From Prado023 sp964638055 (GTDB lineage: Bacteria; Actinomycetota; Actinomycetes; S36-B12; CAIYMF01), in NCBI GenBank assembly GCA_964638055.1, contig CAZWXF010000117.1, positions 1 through 7,596 on the forward strand: a stretch of DNA of 7,596 bases. The letters are read 5' to 3'. A model generated the notes under the pieces. That model did not search any database and was not told the origin of the DNA. It saw only the letters and a list, made by a program, of their open reading frames with translations. Positions within the stretch are counted from its first letter, which is position 1, and the number at the start of each line of letters is the position of its first letter. Positions 1 to 6,459 of this stretch are shown here, piece by piece. Position numbers and translations under genes: made by a program.

Positions 1-169
1 GCTGCGAGCAGCGCGCCGTCCATCCGGTCGGGGTCACCTGGACCACCATCCGCCGAGCACACCGGCCGCAGTACCGATCGGGCTCCAGCCGCGCACGCTC
101 ACGGCACACCGCGTGGCCCCCCGTGGTCAGCGGCCGGCCACACTGCCCGCAGTAGTGGTCGTCGATCAT
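1..169 (-). CDS. bsaP: Biotin synthase auxiliary protein (BsaP-like), 3' end cut off by window
   Basis: The 56 visible codons start at an ATG (169-167) and run off the left edge, so the C-terminus is missing. The small protein is rich in Cys: C7 and C10 (YCGQCGRPL), C22, C34 and C37 (YCGRCARRM), and C54 (GWTARCS). The paired CxxC motifs and the VQVTPTGWTARCS stretch match my recollection of the short protein encoded next to bioB in mycobacteria (Rv1590 family), now called BsaP, which mycobacterial BioB needs to convert dethiobiotin to biotin. The Cys pattern suggests iron-sulfur or zinc binding; that is inference. The start is supported by GAGG 6 nt upstream, overlapping the bioB stop codon. 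The gap to bioB is only 8 nt, so the two are surely co-transcribed and probably made in step. A generic zinc-ribbon protein is the alternative, but position and motif favour BsaP. Confidence 0.83.
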   Translation of the reverse strand, partial: MIDDHYCGQCGRPLTTGGHAVCRERARLEPDRYCGRCARRMVVQVTPTGWTARCSQ

Positions 170-177
170 CGGGGGCC

Positions 178-1173
178 TCAGATCGTGGCGTTCAAGGCCT
201 TGACCGGCATCGAGAGGTCGACGAGCAGGTCCAGGTCCTCGGTGGCCGGCCGGCCCAGGGTGGTCAGGTAGTTGCCGACGATGATCGCGTTGATCCCGCC
301 GAGCAGACCTTTCTGGGTCCCCAGGTCTCCCAAGGTGATCTCGCGGCCACCCGCGAAGCGCAGGATCGTGCGCGGCAGGGCGAGCCGGAAGGCCGCGATC
401 GCCCGCAGTGCGTCGCCGGCCGAGAGCACCGGCAGGTCCGAGAACGGGGTTCCCGGGCGGGGGTTGAGGAAGTTCATCGGGACCTCGTCCGGGCGCAGTG
501 CCGCCAGCTGCGCGGCGAACTCCGCTCGCTGCTCGAGCGTCTCCCCCATCCCGACGATGCCGCCGCAGCAGACCTCCATGCCGGCGTCGCGCACCATGGT
601 CAGGGTGTCCCAGCGCTCCTGCCAGGTGTGGGTGGTCACGACGTGCGGGAAGTGGGAGCGGGCCGTCTCGAGGTTGTGGTTGTAGCGATGCACACCCATC
701 GCGGCCAGCTCGTCCACCTGCTCCTGGGTGAGCATCCCCAGCGAGCAGGCGACGTTGATGTCGACGGCCTCGCGTATCGCCGCCACGCCCTCGCGGACCT
801 GCTTCATGAGTCGCTGATCGGGCCCCCGGACGGCGGCGACGATGCAGAACTCCGTGGCGCCGGTGGCCGCGGTCTCCTTGGCCGCCTGCACGAGCGAGGG
901 GATGTCGAGCCAGGCGGCCCGGACCGGGGACTGGAACTGCCCGGACTGGCTGCAGAAGTGGCAGTCCTCGGGACAGCCACCGGTCTTGACCGAGACGATG
1001 CCCTCGACCTCCACCTCCGGGCCGCACCAGCGCATCCGGACCTCGTGCGCCACCTGGAGGAGCTCCGAGAGGTCGTCGTCGGAGACCTGGAGAGCAGCGA
1101 GGATCTGGGCCTCGTCCAGTCCGATGCCCTGGCCCAGGACCTGGTCGCGGGCGATCTGGAGGATGTCGGTCAC
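178..1173 (-). CDS. bioB: Biotin synthase, radical SAM (331 aa)
   Basis: Catalyses the last step of biotin synthesis, inserting sulfur into dethiobiotin by radical SAM chemistry in the cytosol. The radical SAM CxxxCxxC motif is C67-C71-C74 (GGCPEDCHFCSQ). Likely ligands of the auxiliary cluster are C110 (TEFCIVAA), C143 (NVACSLGM), C202 or C203 (EVCCGGIVGMGE), and the Arg in LRFAGGRE (about 272), by analogy with E. coli BioB. Other conserved blocks are YNHNLET (164-170), MNFLNPRPGTP (233-243) and GGINAIIVGNYLTT (292-304). The length is normal for the family. The reading frame stays open up to 1311, but GTG at 1173 is chosen because GAGGAG lies 5 nt upstream and the protein then begins TDILQIARDQV with no Pro/Arg-rich leader. 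It sits after bioD and 8 nt before the bsaP-like gene. No lost key residue or frameshift is seen. Confidence 0.97.
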   Translation of the reverse strand: MTDILQIARDQVLGQGIGLDEAQILAALQVSDDDLSELLQVAHEVRMRWCGPEVEVEGIVSVKTGGCPEDCHFCSQSGQFQSPVRAAWLDIPSLVQAAKETAATGATEFCIVAAVRGPDQRLMKQVREGVAAIREAVDINVACSLGMLTQEQVDELAAMGVHRYNHNLETARSHFPHVVTTHTWQERWDTLTMVRDAGMEVCCGGIVGMGETLEQRAEFAAQLAALRPDEVPMNFLNPRPGTPFSDLPVLSAGDALRAIAAFRLALPRTILRFAGGREITLGDLGTQKGLLGGINAIIVGNYLTTLGRPATEDLDLLVDLSMPVKALNATI

Positions 1174-1263
1174 GGCAGCTCCTCGGGGGTCGTCGGCCTG
1201 GGTCGCGGGCCGGGGATGGGGCGGTGTGCGTGCGCGGAATGTGCCCGGGGGGTGCGGGGCGGT

Positions 1264-1278
1264 GCCTGCCGAGCAGGC
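1264..1278 (-). other. Small hairpin in the bioD-bioB spacer
   Basis: The 115-nt spacer between the bioD stop and the bioB start is the only sizeable gap in the operon. Ten nucleotides after the bioD stop it holds a perfect 6-bp stem with a 3-nt loop (GCCTGC-TCG-GCAGGC on the minus strand). No U-run follows, so it does not look like a strong terminator. It could slow polymerase or protect an mRNA end; either role is inference. The rest of the spacer is C-rich with no other clear signal until the bioB ribosome binding site. Confidence 0.35.
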
Positions 1279-1288
1279 CTGCCGCACT

Positions 1289-2005
1289 CTAGGGGCGCCA
1301 TCGGTCCTCATGGCGTGCGGGGTCGAAGGAGCCGCCCAGGGACGGGGCCAGCCCGGCCCGCGCGACGGGCAGGAACTGGTCCGGTGGCAGGCCGCCTGAG
1401 TCCTCGGGCAGCGCCCCGACGAGGGGGATGCCCGTGACGAGGGTCAGGTCGGCGAGGTTGCAGCGGGCGGCCAGGTCCGGGTGGGAGGGCCAGGCACCGA
1501 TGACGACCCCGGCCAGCGGCAGGCCCCGATGCGACAGGGCCTCGCACGTCAGGGCCGTGTGGTTGAGGGTGCCCAGGCCTGCGGCGGTCACCACGACGAC
1601 CTCGGCGCCTGTCGCGACGGCCAGGTCGGCGATGGTCGAGCCCTCCTCGTCGAGTCGGACCAGCAGCCCTCCCGCCCCCTCGACCAGGACGAGATCGGCG
1701 ATCACGGCCAGGGTGCGGACTCGCTCGGCCACGTCCTGGATGGGCAGGGCGGGGATGCCCGCGCGGCGAGCCGCAGTGGCCGGCGCCAGCGGATCGGGGA
1801 ACCGGGACAGCTCGTGGACGTTGGGGCAGCCGCTGAGGCGGCGGACGTCGTCGATGTCACCGGGCTCTCCCGGGCCGACGCCGGTCTGGGCCGGCTTGAC
1901 GACGACGACCCGCGAGCCGGCCGACATCGCCAGGGTCGCGATCGCCGCCGTCACGACCGTCTTGCCGACCCCGGTCCCGGTGCCGGACACGACCAGGACA
2001 CTCAC
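1289..2005 (-). CDS. bioD: Dethiobiotin synthetase (238 aa)
   Basis: ATP-dependent carboxylation and ring closure of 7,8-diaminopelargonate (DAPA) to dethiobiotin. The N-terminal Walker A loop is GTGTGVGKT (8-16, K15). Next come VKPAQTG (36-42), whose Lys belongs to the catalytic site in this family, and VEGAGGLLVRL (108-118), the second conserved glycine-rich loop. TLNHTAL (146-152) and the late VTGIPLVGALPE (190-201) are also typical. The length is close to that of other BioD proteins. The frame is open far upstream through the 39-bp repeat array, but GTG at 2005 is chosen because GGGGGAGG lies 9 nt upstream and the protein then begins directly with the SVLVVSGTGTGVGKT strand and P-loop. 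This GTG forms a GTGA overlap with the stop of the small repeat ORF upstream. The C-terminal tail after about residue 222 (GGSFDPARHEDRWRP) is not a motif I recognise. Confidence 0.96.
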   Translation of the reverse strand: MSVLVVSGTGTGVGKTVVTAAIATLAMSAGSRVVVVKPAQTGVGPGEPGDIDDVRRLSGCPNVHELSRFPDPLAPATAARRAGIPALPIQDVAERVRTLAVIADLVLVEGAGGLLVRLDEEGSTIADLAVATGAEVVVVTAAGLGTLNHTALTCEALSHRGLPLAGVVIGAWPSHPDLAARCNLADLTLVTGIPLVGALPEDSGGLPPDQFLPVARAGLAPSLGGSFDPARHEDRWRP

Positions 2006-2250
2006 GGTCGGCGACCTCCCCCGCGCTGGTCGAGCCCGAGACCACACCGGCAGTCCACACGCTGCTCGAGCCCGTCGAGACCACACCGGCAGTCCACGCG
2101 CTGGTCGAGCCCGTCGAGACCACACCGGCAGTCCACGCGCTGGTCGAGCCCGTCGAGACCACACCGGCAGGAGCTCCGGCAGTGCCCACCGTGGACGTGA
2201 GTCGGAACCCGGGTGGCAGTTGTGGCCCCCGGTTGGCCCCGCATGCTCAT
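2002..2250 (-). CDS. Small Cys-rich repeat ORF bridging bioF and bioD (82 aa, hypothetical)
   Basis: I recognise no family. The ORF starts at an ATG forming an ATGA overlap with the P450-bioF stop, with GAGGG 5 nt upstream, and ends in a GTGA overlap with the bioD start. Residues 1-27 are a non-repeat leader. From residue 28 a 13-residue unit (CRCGLDGLDQRVD) is repeated, giving CRC at 28-30, 41-43, 54-56 and 67-69, nine Cys in all. The underlying DNA is a 39-bp tandem repeat, a multiple of three; the copy nearest bioD has a 3-nt deletion that also keeps the frame (GLGLDQR instead of GLDGLDQR). These facts fit real translation, if only as a coupling leader that carries ribosomes from bioF to bioD. 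Against it, the repeat core is of a kind common between actinobacterial genes, and other frames here are open too because of the GC content. The existence of a stable protein is uncertain. Confidence 0.4.
   Translation of the reverse strand: MSMRGQPGATTATRVPTHVHGGHCRSSCRCGLDGLDQRVDCRCGLDGLDQRVDCRCGLDGLEQRVDCRCGLGLDQRGGGRRP
2023..2170. repeat. 39-bp tandem repeat array, four copies, between bioF and bioD
   Basis: Read on the plus strand, the units are 2023-2058 (36 nt, lacking 3 nt), 2059-2097 (39 nt, two substitutions near its start), 2098-2136 (39 nt) and 2137-2170 (34 nt, partial). The last two share every base of their common length. Each contains GGTCGAGCCCGTCGAGACC, an imperfect inverted repeat (GGTC/GACC outer arms with TCGA-type inner arms), followed by ACACCGGCAGTCCAC. 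The sequence CCGGCAGTGCCCACC at 2176-2190 may be a decayed fifth fragment. The near-identity of units points to recent duplication or ongoing homogenisation. There are no unique spacers, so this is not CRISPR. A related element lies at 7551-7596. Confidence 0.93.
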
Positions 2251-4757
2251 GAGAGCCCTCGCGGGCCGAGCAGGTCGGCGACGGCAGCCAGAGCGATGTC
2301 CAGCCTCGCCAGATCGGACTCGGCCAGGTCCGCCCGGGCGGTGATGCGAAGCCGCGAGTCCGCATCCGGGACCGAGGGGGGCCGGAAGCAGCCCACGCGC
2401 ACCCCCAGGTGCAGGCACTCGGCCGCCGCGGCGACGGCCAGCGCCGGCTCACCGATCCGCACGGACAGCACCGCGGCCGTCGGCCGGCTCGCCACCAGCC
2501 CGTGCCGCGTCGCCAGGTGCGCGATCCGGCCGGCCACGTCGCGCGCCCGCACCGGCAGGTCCGGCTCGCACCGGACGATCTCGAGGGCAGCGTGGGCGGC
2601 CCCGACGGCGGCGGGCGCCAGGCCGGTGTCGAAGATGAACGGCCGTGCAGTGTTGACCAGGTGCTCCACCACGGCCGGGTCCGCCAGCACAGCGCCGCCC
2701 TGGCTTCCCAGGGCCTTGGACAAGGTGGCGGTCACGACGACGTCGGGCGCCCCCGCCAGGCCCGCGTCCCAGACCGCACCCCGTCCCCCCCGGCCGACGA
2801 CGCCGAAGGAGTGCGCCTCGTCCACGACCAGCAGGGCGCCGTGCCGGCGACAGGCCATCGCCAGGCGCTGCAGGTCCGCGGCCTCGCCGTCGACGGAGAA
2901 CACCGCGTCGGTGACGACCATCGCGTCGGGCTCCCTGCGCCGCGAGAGCAGGTCCTCGACCGCGCCCACGTCCAGATGCGCGGCGATCGCCGTCCGGGCC
3001 CGGGCCAGCCGGCAGGCGTCGACGATCGAGGCGTGGTTCCCGCTGTCGGAGACGACCAGCGAGCCGGCGGGCGCGAGCGCCGTGATGGTGGCCAGGTTCG
3101 CCAGGTAGCCCGAGGACAGGACGAGGGCATCGCCGGCCCCCGAGTGTGCGGCGAGCGCCTGTTCGAGGTCGCCGTGCAGCGCGGTGGTCCCCGTGACCAG
3201 ACGCGACCCCGTCGACCCGCCGCCCCAGGTCAACGCGGCATCCGCGGCCCCCTGCCGTACGCGCTCGTCGCGGGACAGCCCGAGGTAGTCGTTGCTGGCG
3301 AGGTCCAGGACGCCGTCGTTCGGGCGGCGCGCGGTGAGCGTGCGGCGCATCCCCGCGGACCGACGCCGCTCGTCGGCCACCCGCAGCCGTGCCAGGGGAT
3401 CGTCGACGCGGACGGGCACGCGGCGGGGCCCCCGCACCAGGAGGCCCGGACGCCAGGGCAGCGTCTCGACCTCGGCGGCCAGGCGCAAGTGCGGGAAGCG
3501 CGAGAACAGCCGGGACAGGGCGATCTCGGCCTCGAGCCGGGCCAGCCGTGCCCCCAGGCACACGTGGATGCCGTGCCCGAAGGCCAGGTGGTGTGCCCCC
3601 TCGCGTCCGGCCGCGAATGAGCCCGACTCGGGGAAGGCCTGCTCGTCGCGGTTGGCCGCGGCCAGGCACAGCAGCACGGACTCCCCCGCACGGATGCTCG
3701 CGTCGCCCAGGTCGAGATCCGTCGCAGCGAACCGCCACGTCGCGGCCTCCAGCGGGCTGACCAGGCGCAGCAGCTCCTCGACGGCGTCGGGCCAACTCAG
3801 GTGCCCCTTGGCGAGCTCCGATCGGGTGGCGGGGTCGCCGAGCACGTGCAGCGCGCCCCCGGCGAGCAGGTTCATGGTGGTCTCGTAGCCGGCGAAGAGC
3901 AGCAGGAAGGCCATCCCCAGCTGTTCCCGATGGGTCAGCGCCACGCTCCCCTCGGCCGGGGCGGCCAGCGCGCTCAGCACGTCGTCCCCGGGTTCGACGG
4001 CACGTCGCCCGATCAGGTCGTCGAAGTACCCGTGCAGGCAGGCCCAGGCGTCGCTGACCGCTTCTGCGCTGGTGGCCGCGGCCGGGGCGCTGACCGTGTA
4101 CGTCCAGCCGCGCAACGCGTCGCGGTCCTCCTCCGGGACGCCGAGGATCTCGCACATGACGAGCACCGGCAGCGGGAAGGCGTAGGCGTCGACCAGGTCG
4201 ATGAGGCCCTGACGGGCGGACATCTCGTCGAGCAGCCCGTCGGCCAGGGCCTCGATGGTGCCCCGCAGCTCGGCCACCGCGGTGGGGCCGAAGGACCTGG
4301 AGACGGCCGTCCGCAACCGCCGGTGGACCGGGTCGTCGTGGTTGAGCATGTGCTCCTCGAGGTCGACCCGGACATCCGACGACGCGGGGCTCGGCGGCCG
4401 GGCGGACAGCCGCGGATCCACCAGCGCCTCTCGCACCTGGGCATGGCCGGTCACGAACCAGGCGTCACGGCCGTTGGGCAGCCGGACGCGGCCGGGCGAT
4501 CCGGTGCTCGACAGGGCCTCGTAGAACGGGAAGGGGTCAGCAGCGAACGCCGGATCGGCCGGGTCGAGCGGCACCGCATCCGGGAGCCCGGACTCCGCGA
4601 CGGCCTGCGTCTCGCCCACGGGGCCCGGCTGGCTCACGGGCTCTGGCTGGCCCCAGGGCCCTGCCTGGCCCACTCCACCCGGCGCCGAGACCGTCCGGGC
4701 GCCCGAGCGCCCAGGCTGGATCGCAGGCCCCGCGGGATCGGCCGCCGACGCCCTCAC
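2247..4757 (-). CDS. bioF: Cytochrome P450 (BioI-like) fused to 8-amino-7-oxononanoate synthase (BioF), 836 aa
   Basis: One uninterrupted frame carries two enzymes. Residues 1 to about 60 are a Pro/Gly/Gln-rich extension. About 63-451 is a class I-type bacterial P450: DPADPAFAADPFPFYEAL at the start, HDDPVHRRLR helix-C region (140-149), I-helix AGYETT (289-294), ExxR (E328-R331) and heme loop FGHGIHVCLG (393-402) with thiolate C400. About 452-836 is a full PLP-dependent BioF: NDYLGLS (489-495), GGGSTGSRL (512-520), GNHAS with H575, DEAHSFGVVGRGGRG (646-660) with D646 and H649, and TLSKALGSQGG with PLP lysine K681. BioF makes KAPA from pimeloyl thioester and alanine. The P450 ends LLVRGPRRVPVRV and BioF begins DDPLARLR with almost no linker. 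By analogy with B. subtilis BioI, the P450 may cleave acyl-ACP to pimeloyl-ACP; this is inferred. A redox partner is not in the window. The GTG start overlaps the bioA stop (GTGA), with GGAGAGG 7 nt upstream. Confidence 0.95.
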   Translation of the reverse strand: MRASAADPAGPAIQPGRSGARTVSAPGGVGQAGPWGQPEPVSQPGPVGETQAVAESGLPDAVPLDPADPAFAADPFPFYEALSSTGSPGRVRLPNGRDAWFVTGHAQVREALVDPRLSARPPSPASSDVRVDLEEHMLNHDDPVHRRLRTAVSRSFGPTAVAELRGTIEALADGLLDEMSARQGLIDLVDAYAFPLPVLVMCEILGVPEEDRDALRGWTYTVSAPAAATSAEAVSDAWACLHGYFDDLIGRRAVEPGDDVLSALAAPAEGSVALTHREQLGMAFLLLFAGYETTMNLLAGGALHVLGDPATRSELAKGHLSWPDAVEELLRLVSPLEAATWRFAATDLDLGDASIRAGESVLLCLAAANRDEQAFPESGSFAAGREGAHHLAFGHGIHVCLGARLARLEAEIALSRLFSRFPHLRLAAEVETLPWRPGLLVRGPRRVPVRVDDPLARLRVADERRRSAGMRRTLTARRPNDGVLDLASNDYLGLSRDERVRQGAADAALTWGGGSTGSRLVTGTTALHGDLEQALAAHSGAGDALVLSSGYLANLATITALAPAGSLVVSDSGNHASIVDACRLARARTAIAAHLDVGAVEDLLSRRREPDAMVVTDAVFSVDGEAADLQRLAMACRRHGALLVVDEAHSFGVVGRGGRGAVWDAGLAGAPDVVVTATLSKALGSQGGAVLADPAVVEHLVNTARPFIFDTGLAPAAVGAAHAALEIVRCEPDLPVRARDVAGRIAHLATRHGLVASRPTAAVLSVRIGEPALAVAAAAECLHLGVRVGCFRPPSVPDADSRLRITARADLAESDLARLDIALAAVADLLGPRGLS

Positions 4758-4771
4758 CCGAGGACCTCTCC
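4754..4771 (-). promoter_or_regulatory. Ribosome binding site and GTGA overlap coupling bioA to P450-bioF
   Basis: On the minus strand GGAGAGG (4771-4765) stands 7 nt before GTG (4757-4755), and GTGA merges that start with the bioA TGA stop. This decides the long form of the P450-BioF protein and predicts coupled translation, keeping the aminotransferase and the fusion enzyme in proportion. No separate promoter is visible at this junction. Confidence 0.75.
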
Positions 4772-6169
4772 GATCGCGGCCACCGTGCCGCCCACCAGCT
4801 CGTCGACCTCGTCATCACTGATCCCCAGCGGCGGCATGAGCACGACCACGTCACCCAGCGGGCGCAGCAGGATCCCGAGCTCCCGGGCCCTCTGGCAGAC
4901 GAGGAACCCGGTGCGGTCTACTCCTGGCAGCGCCTCGACCTCGATCCCGGTCATCGTGCCGATGCGGCGGACCTCCACGACACCGTCGCCCGGACCCAGC
5001 CCGGCCAGGGCCGCCCCCATCCGCTCCCCCACCGCCGCCGCCCGGGCGACCGTCCCGCGCTGCGCCATGAGCGCGAGGTTGGCCAGGGCCGCGGCGGCGC
5101 ACAGCGGGTTGGCCGTGTAGGTGTGGCCGTGGAAGAAGGTCCGGGCCTGCGCCGGGGTCCCCAGGAAGGACTCGAAGACCGCCTCGGTGGCCAGCACCGC
5201 CGACAGCGGCAGGTACCCGCCGGTGAGTCCCTTGCCGCACGTGAGCAGGTCCGGGCCGACCCCTGCGTGCTCGACGGCCCACATCCGCCCCGTCCGGCCG
5301 ATCCCCGTGGCGACCTCGTCAGCGATGAGCAGGACACCGAACTCGTCGCAGAGGGCGCGGGCGCCCCGCAGGAAGGCCACGTCGTGGGTGAGCATGCCCG
5401 CGGCCGCCTGGACCATGGGCTCGACGACGAGGGCGCAGACGCGCTCGCCCTGCTCGGACAGCACCGCCCGCAGCTCGGCCAGGACCTCCGTGGCGCGATC
5501 AGCAGGCTCCTGCCCCGGCCGGCGCACGCCGGGGGACCCGACCATGCGCGTGTCGAGCAGGATGGGGCGGTAGGTCTCGTGGAAGAGGTCGATGCCCCCC
5601 ACGCTCACCGCACCGAGCGTGTCGCCGTGGTAGCCGTGCTCGACGTGCAGGTAGAGGGGACGCTGCTCGCCGCGCTGGGCACTGGCCTGGAAGGCCATCT
5701 TGAGAGCCGCCTCCACGGCTGAGGCTCCGTCGCCGGCGTAGAAGACACGGGACAGGCCGGTGGGCGCCGTGGCGAGCAGCTCCTCGGCCAGCCGGATGCC
5801 CGGCTCGTGCGTGGAACCCAGGAAGGTGGCGTGGTCGAGGGTGTCCAGCTGCGCGCGGATCGCGGCGTCGATCGCCGGCTCGCGGTGGCCGTGGACCGTC
5901 ACCCAGAGGCTGGAGACGCCGTCGAGGTAGCGGCGGCCGTCGGTGTCCCAGAGGTGGACGCCGTGGGCGCGCTCGATGACGAGCGGATCGTCGTCCGTCC
6001 ACAGCGAGTGCTGCGTGAAGGGGTGCCAGACCGACCGGGCGTCGCGGGCGAGCAGGTCCCGGGTGCGGGCGGAGCCCGGCTCCACGATCTCCTCGGTCCT
6101 GGGGTCAGCGACCGATCCGCGGGTCACCTCGACCCCGGACCGGGCCTGCGTCAGCGCGGCGGTGTCCAT
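4754..6169 (-). CDS. bioA: Adenosylmethionine-8-amino-7-oxononanoate aminotransferase (471 aa)
   Basis: PLP enzyme that transfers an amino group from S-adenosylmethionine to KAPA, giving DAPA, the step after BioF. It is a class III aminotransferase. Visible blocks are VWHPFTQH (47-54), DGRRYLDGVSSLWVTVHGH (77-95), the phosphate-binding GDGASAVEAALKMAFQ (146-161), EHGYHGDT (177-184), IADEVATGIGRTGRMWA (282-298) with cofactor Asp D284, CGKGLTGGYLPL (311-322) with PLP lysine K313, and GHTYTANPL (348-356). The C-terminal LLRPLGDVVVLMPPL (434-448) carries the Arg expected to bind the substrate carboxylate. The phosphate loop reads GDGAS rather than the commoner SDSGS type, a mild variant. ATG at 6169 is preferred to the in-frame GTG at 6178: GGAGG lies 9 nt before the ATG but directly abuts the GTG. 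It is the first gene of the operon, behind a direct-repeat array. Confidence 0.96.
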   Translation of the reverse strand: MDTAALTQARSGVEVTRGSVADPRTEEIVEPGSARTRDLLARDARSVWHPFTQHSLWTDDDPLVIERAHGVHLWDTDGRRYLDGVSSLWVTVHGHREPAIDAAIRAQLDTLDHATFLGSTHEPGIRLAEELLATAPTGLSRVFYAGDGASAVEAALKMAFQASAQRGEQRPLYLHVEHGYHGDTLGAVSVGGIDLFHETYRPILLDTRMVGSPGVRRPGQEPADRATEVLAELRAVLSEQGERVCALVVEPMVQAAAGMLTHDVAFLRGARALCDEFGVLLIADEVATGIGRTGRMWAVEHAGVGPDLLTCGKGLTGGYLPLSAVLATEAVFESFLGTPAQARTFFHGHTYTANPLCAAAALANLALMAQRGTVARAAAVGERMGAALAGLGPGDGVVEVRRIGTMTGIEVEALPGVDRTGFLVCQRARELGILLRPLGDVVVLMPPLGISDDEVDELVGGTVAAIGEVLG

Positions 6170-6196
6170 TCCCGGCACCCTCCCTGCTCGTGCTAC

Positions 6197-6270
6197 GGCC
6201 TGATCATGTCTGGCCTGATCATTTCTGGCCTGGTCGTGCTGGCCTGTGTGTGCCTGGCCTGCTTGGCTGC
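6197..6270. repeat. Array of five 14-15-bp units upstream of bioA, possible operator
   Basis: On the plus strand the units are GGCCTGATCATGTCT (6197-6211), GGCCTGATCATTTCT (6212-6226), GGCCTGGTCGTGCT (6227-6240), GGCCTGTGTGTGCCT (6241-6255) and GGCCTGCTTGGCTGC (6256-6270). The two nearest bioA carry TGATCA and are nearly identical; the others decay with distance. The array begins 27 nt before the bioA ATG, where a promoter and its operators would lie. It does not match the BirA or mycobacterial BioQ operators as I remember them, so any regulator is unknown. It could also be a simple slipped repeat without function. Confidence 0.6.
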
Positions 6271-6459
6271 GGGTCGTGCTTCGCCAGTCTTCCGGCCGCC
6301 CTGATCAGGCCCCCGAGTCGCTCTGGGCTCGCGGACCCGACGGCAGTCGGCGCAAGCCTAACGACGGGGTCAGGCAGCGCGGACCGGACCTCGGCAGCCC
6401 GTCACCCGCCGTGAGGTGCGCGCCCCGTGGCGGCTGCCCGGTGCGGGCGCGCCTCCAGG

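Noticed and set aside
1174..1311. Upstream extension of bioB by 46 residues, overlapping the bioD end
   Set aside because: The extension is Pro/Arg-rich and unlike BioB; GAGGAG is correctly placed before GTG at 1173.
2023..2170. CRISPR array
   Set aside because: The units are contiguous tandem copies with no unique spacers and no cas genes nearby.
2006..2452. Upstream extension of bioD through the repeat array
   Set aside because: The frame is open, but the extension would be Arg/Pro-rich repeat sequence, and a strong Shine-Dalgarno supports GTG at 2005.
2409..3620. Plus-strand open frame of about 400 codons opposite P450-bioF
   Set aside because: Arg/Gly/Pro-rich composition with no motif; it mirrors the coding bias of the real gene.
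2449..4155. Second long minus-strand frame within P450-bioF
   Set aside because: Same strand, shifted frame, extremely Arg/Gly-rich; the other frame carries all P450 and BioF motifs.
3801..5120. Long plus-strand open frame of about 440 codons opposite bioA and the P450
   Set aside because: It lies antisense to two enzymes with intact motifs, shows no recognisable domain, and such long antisense frames are expected at this GC content.
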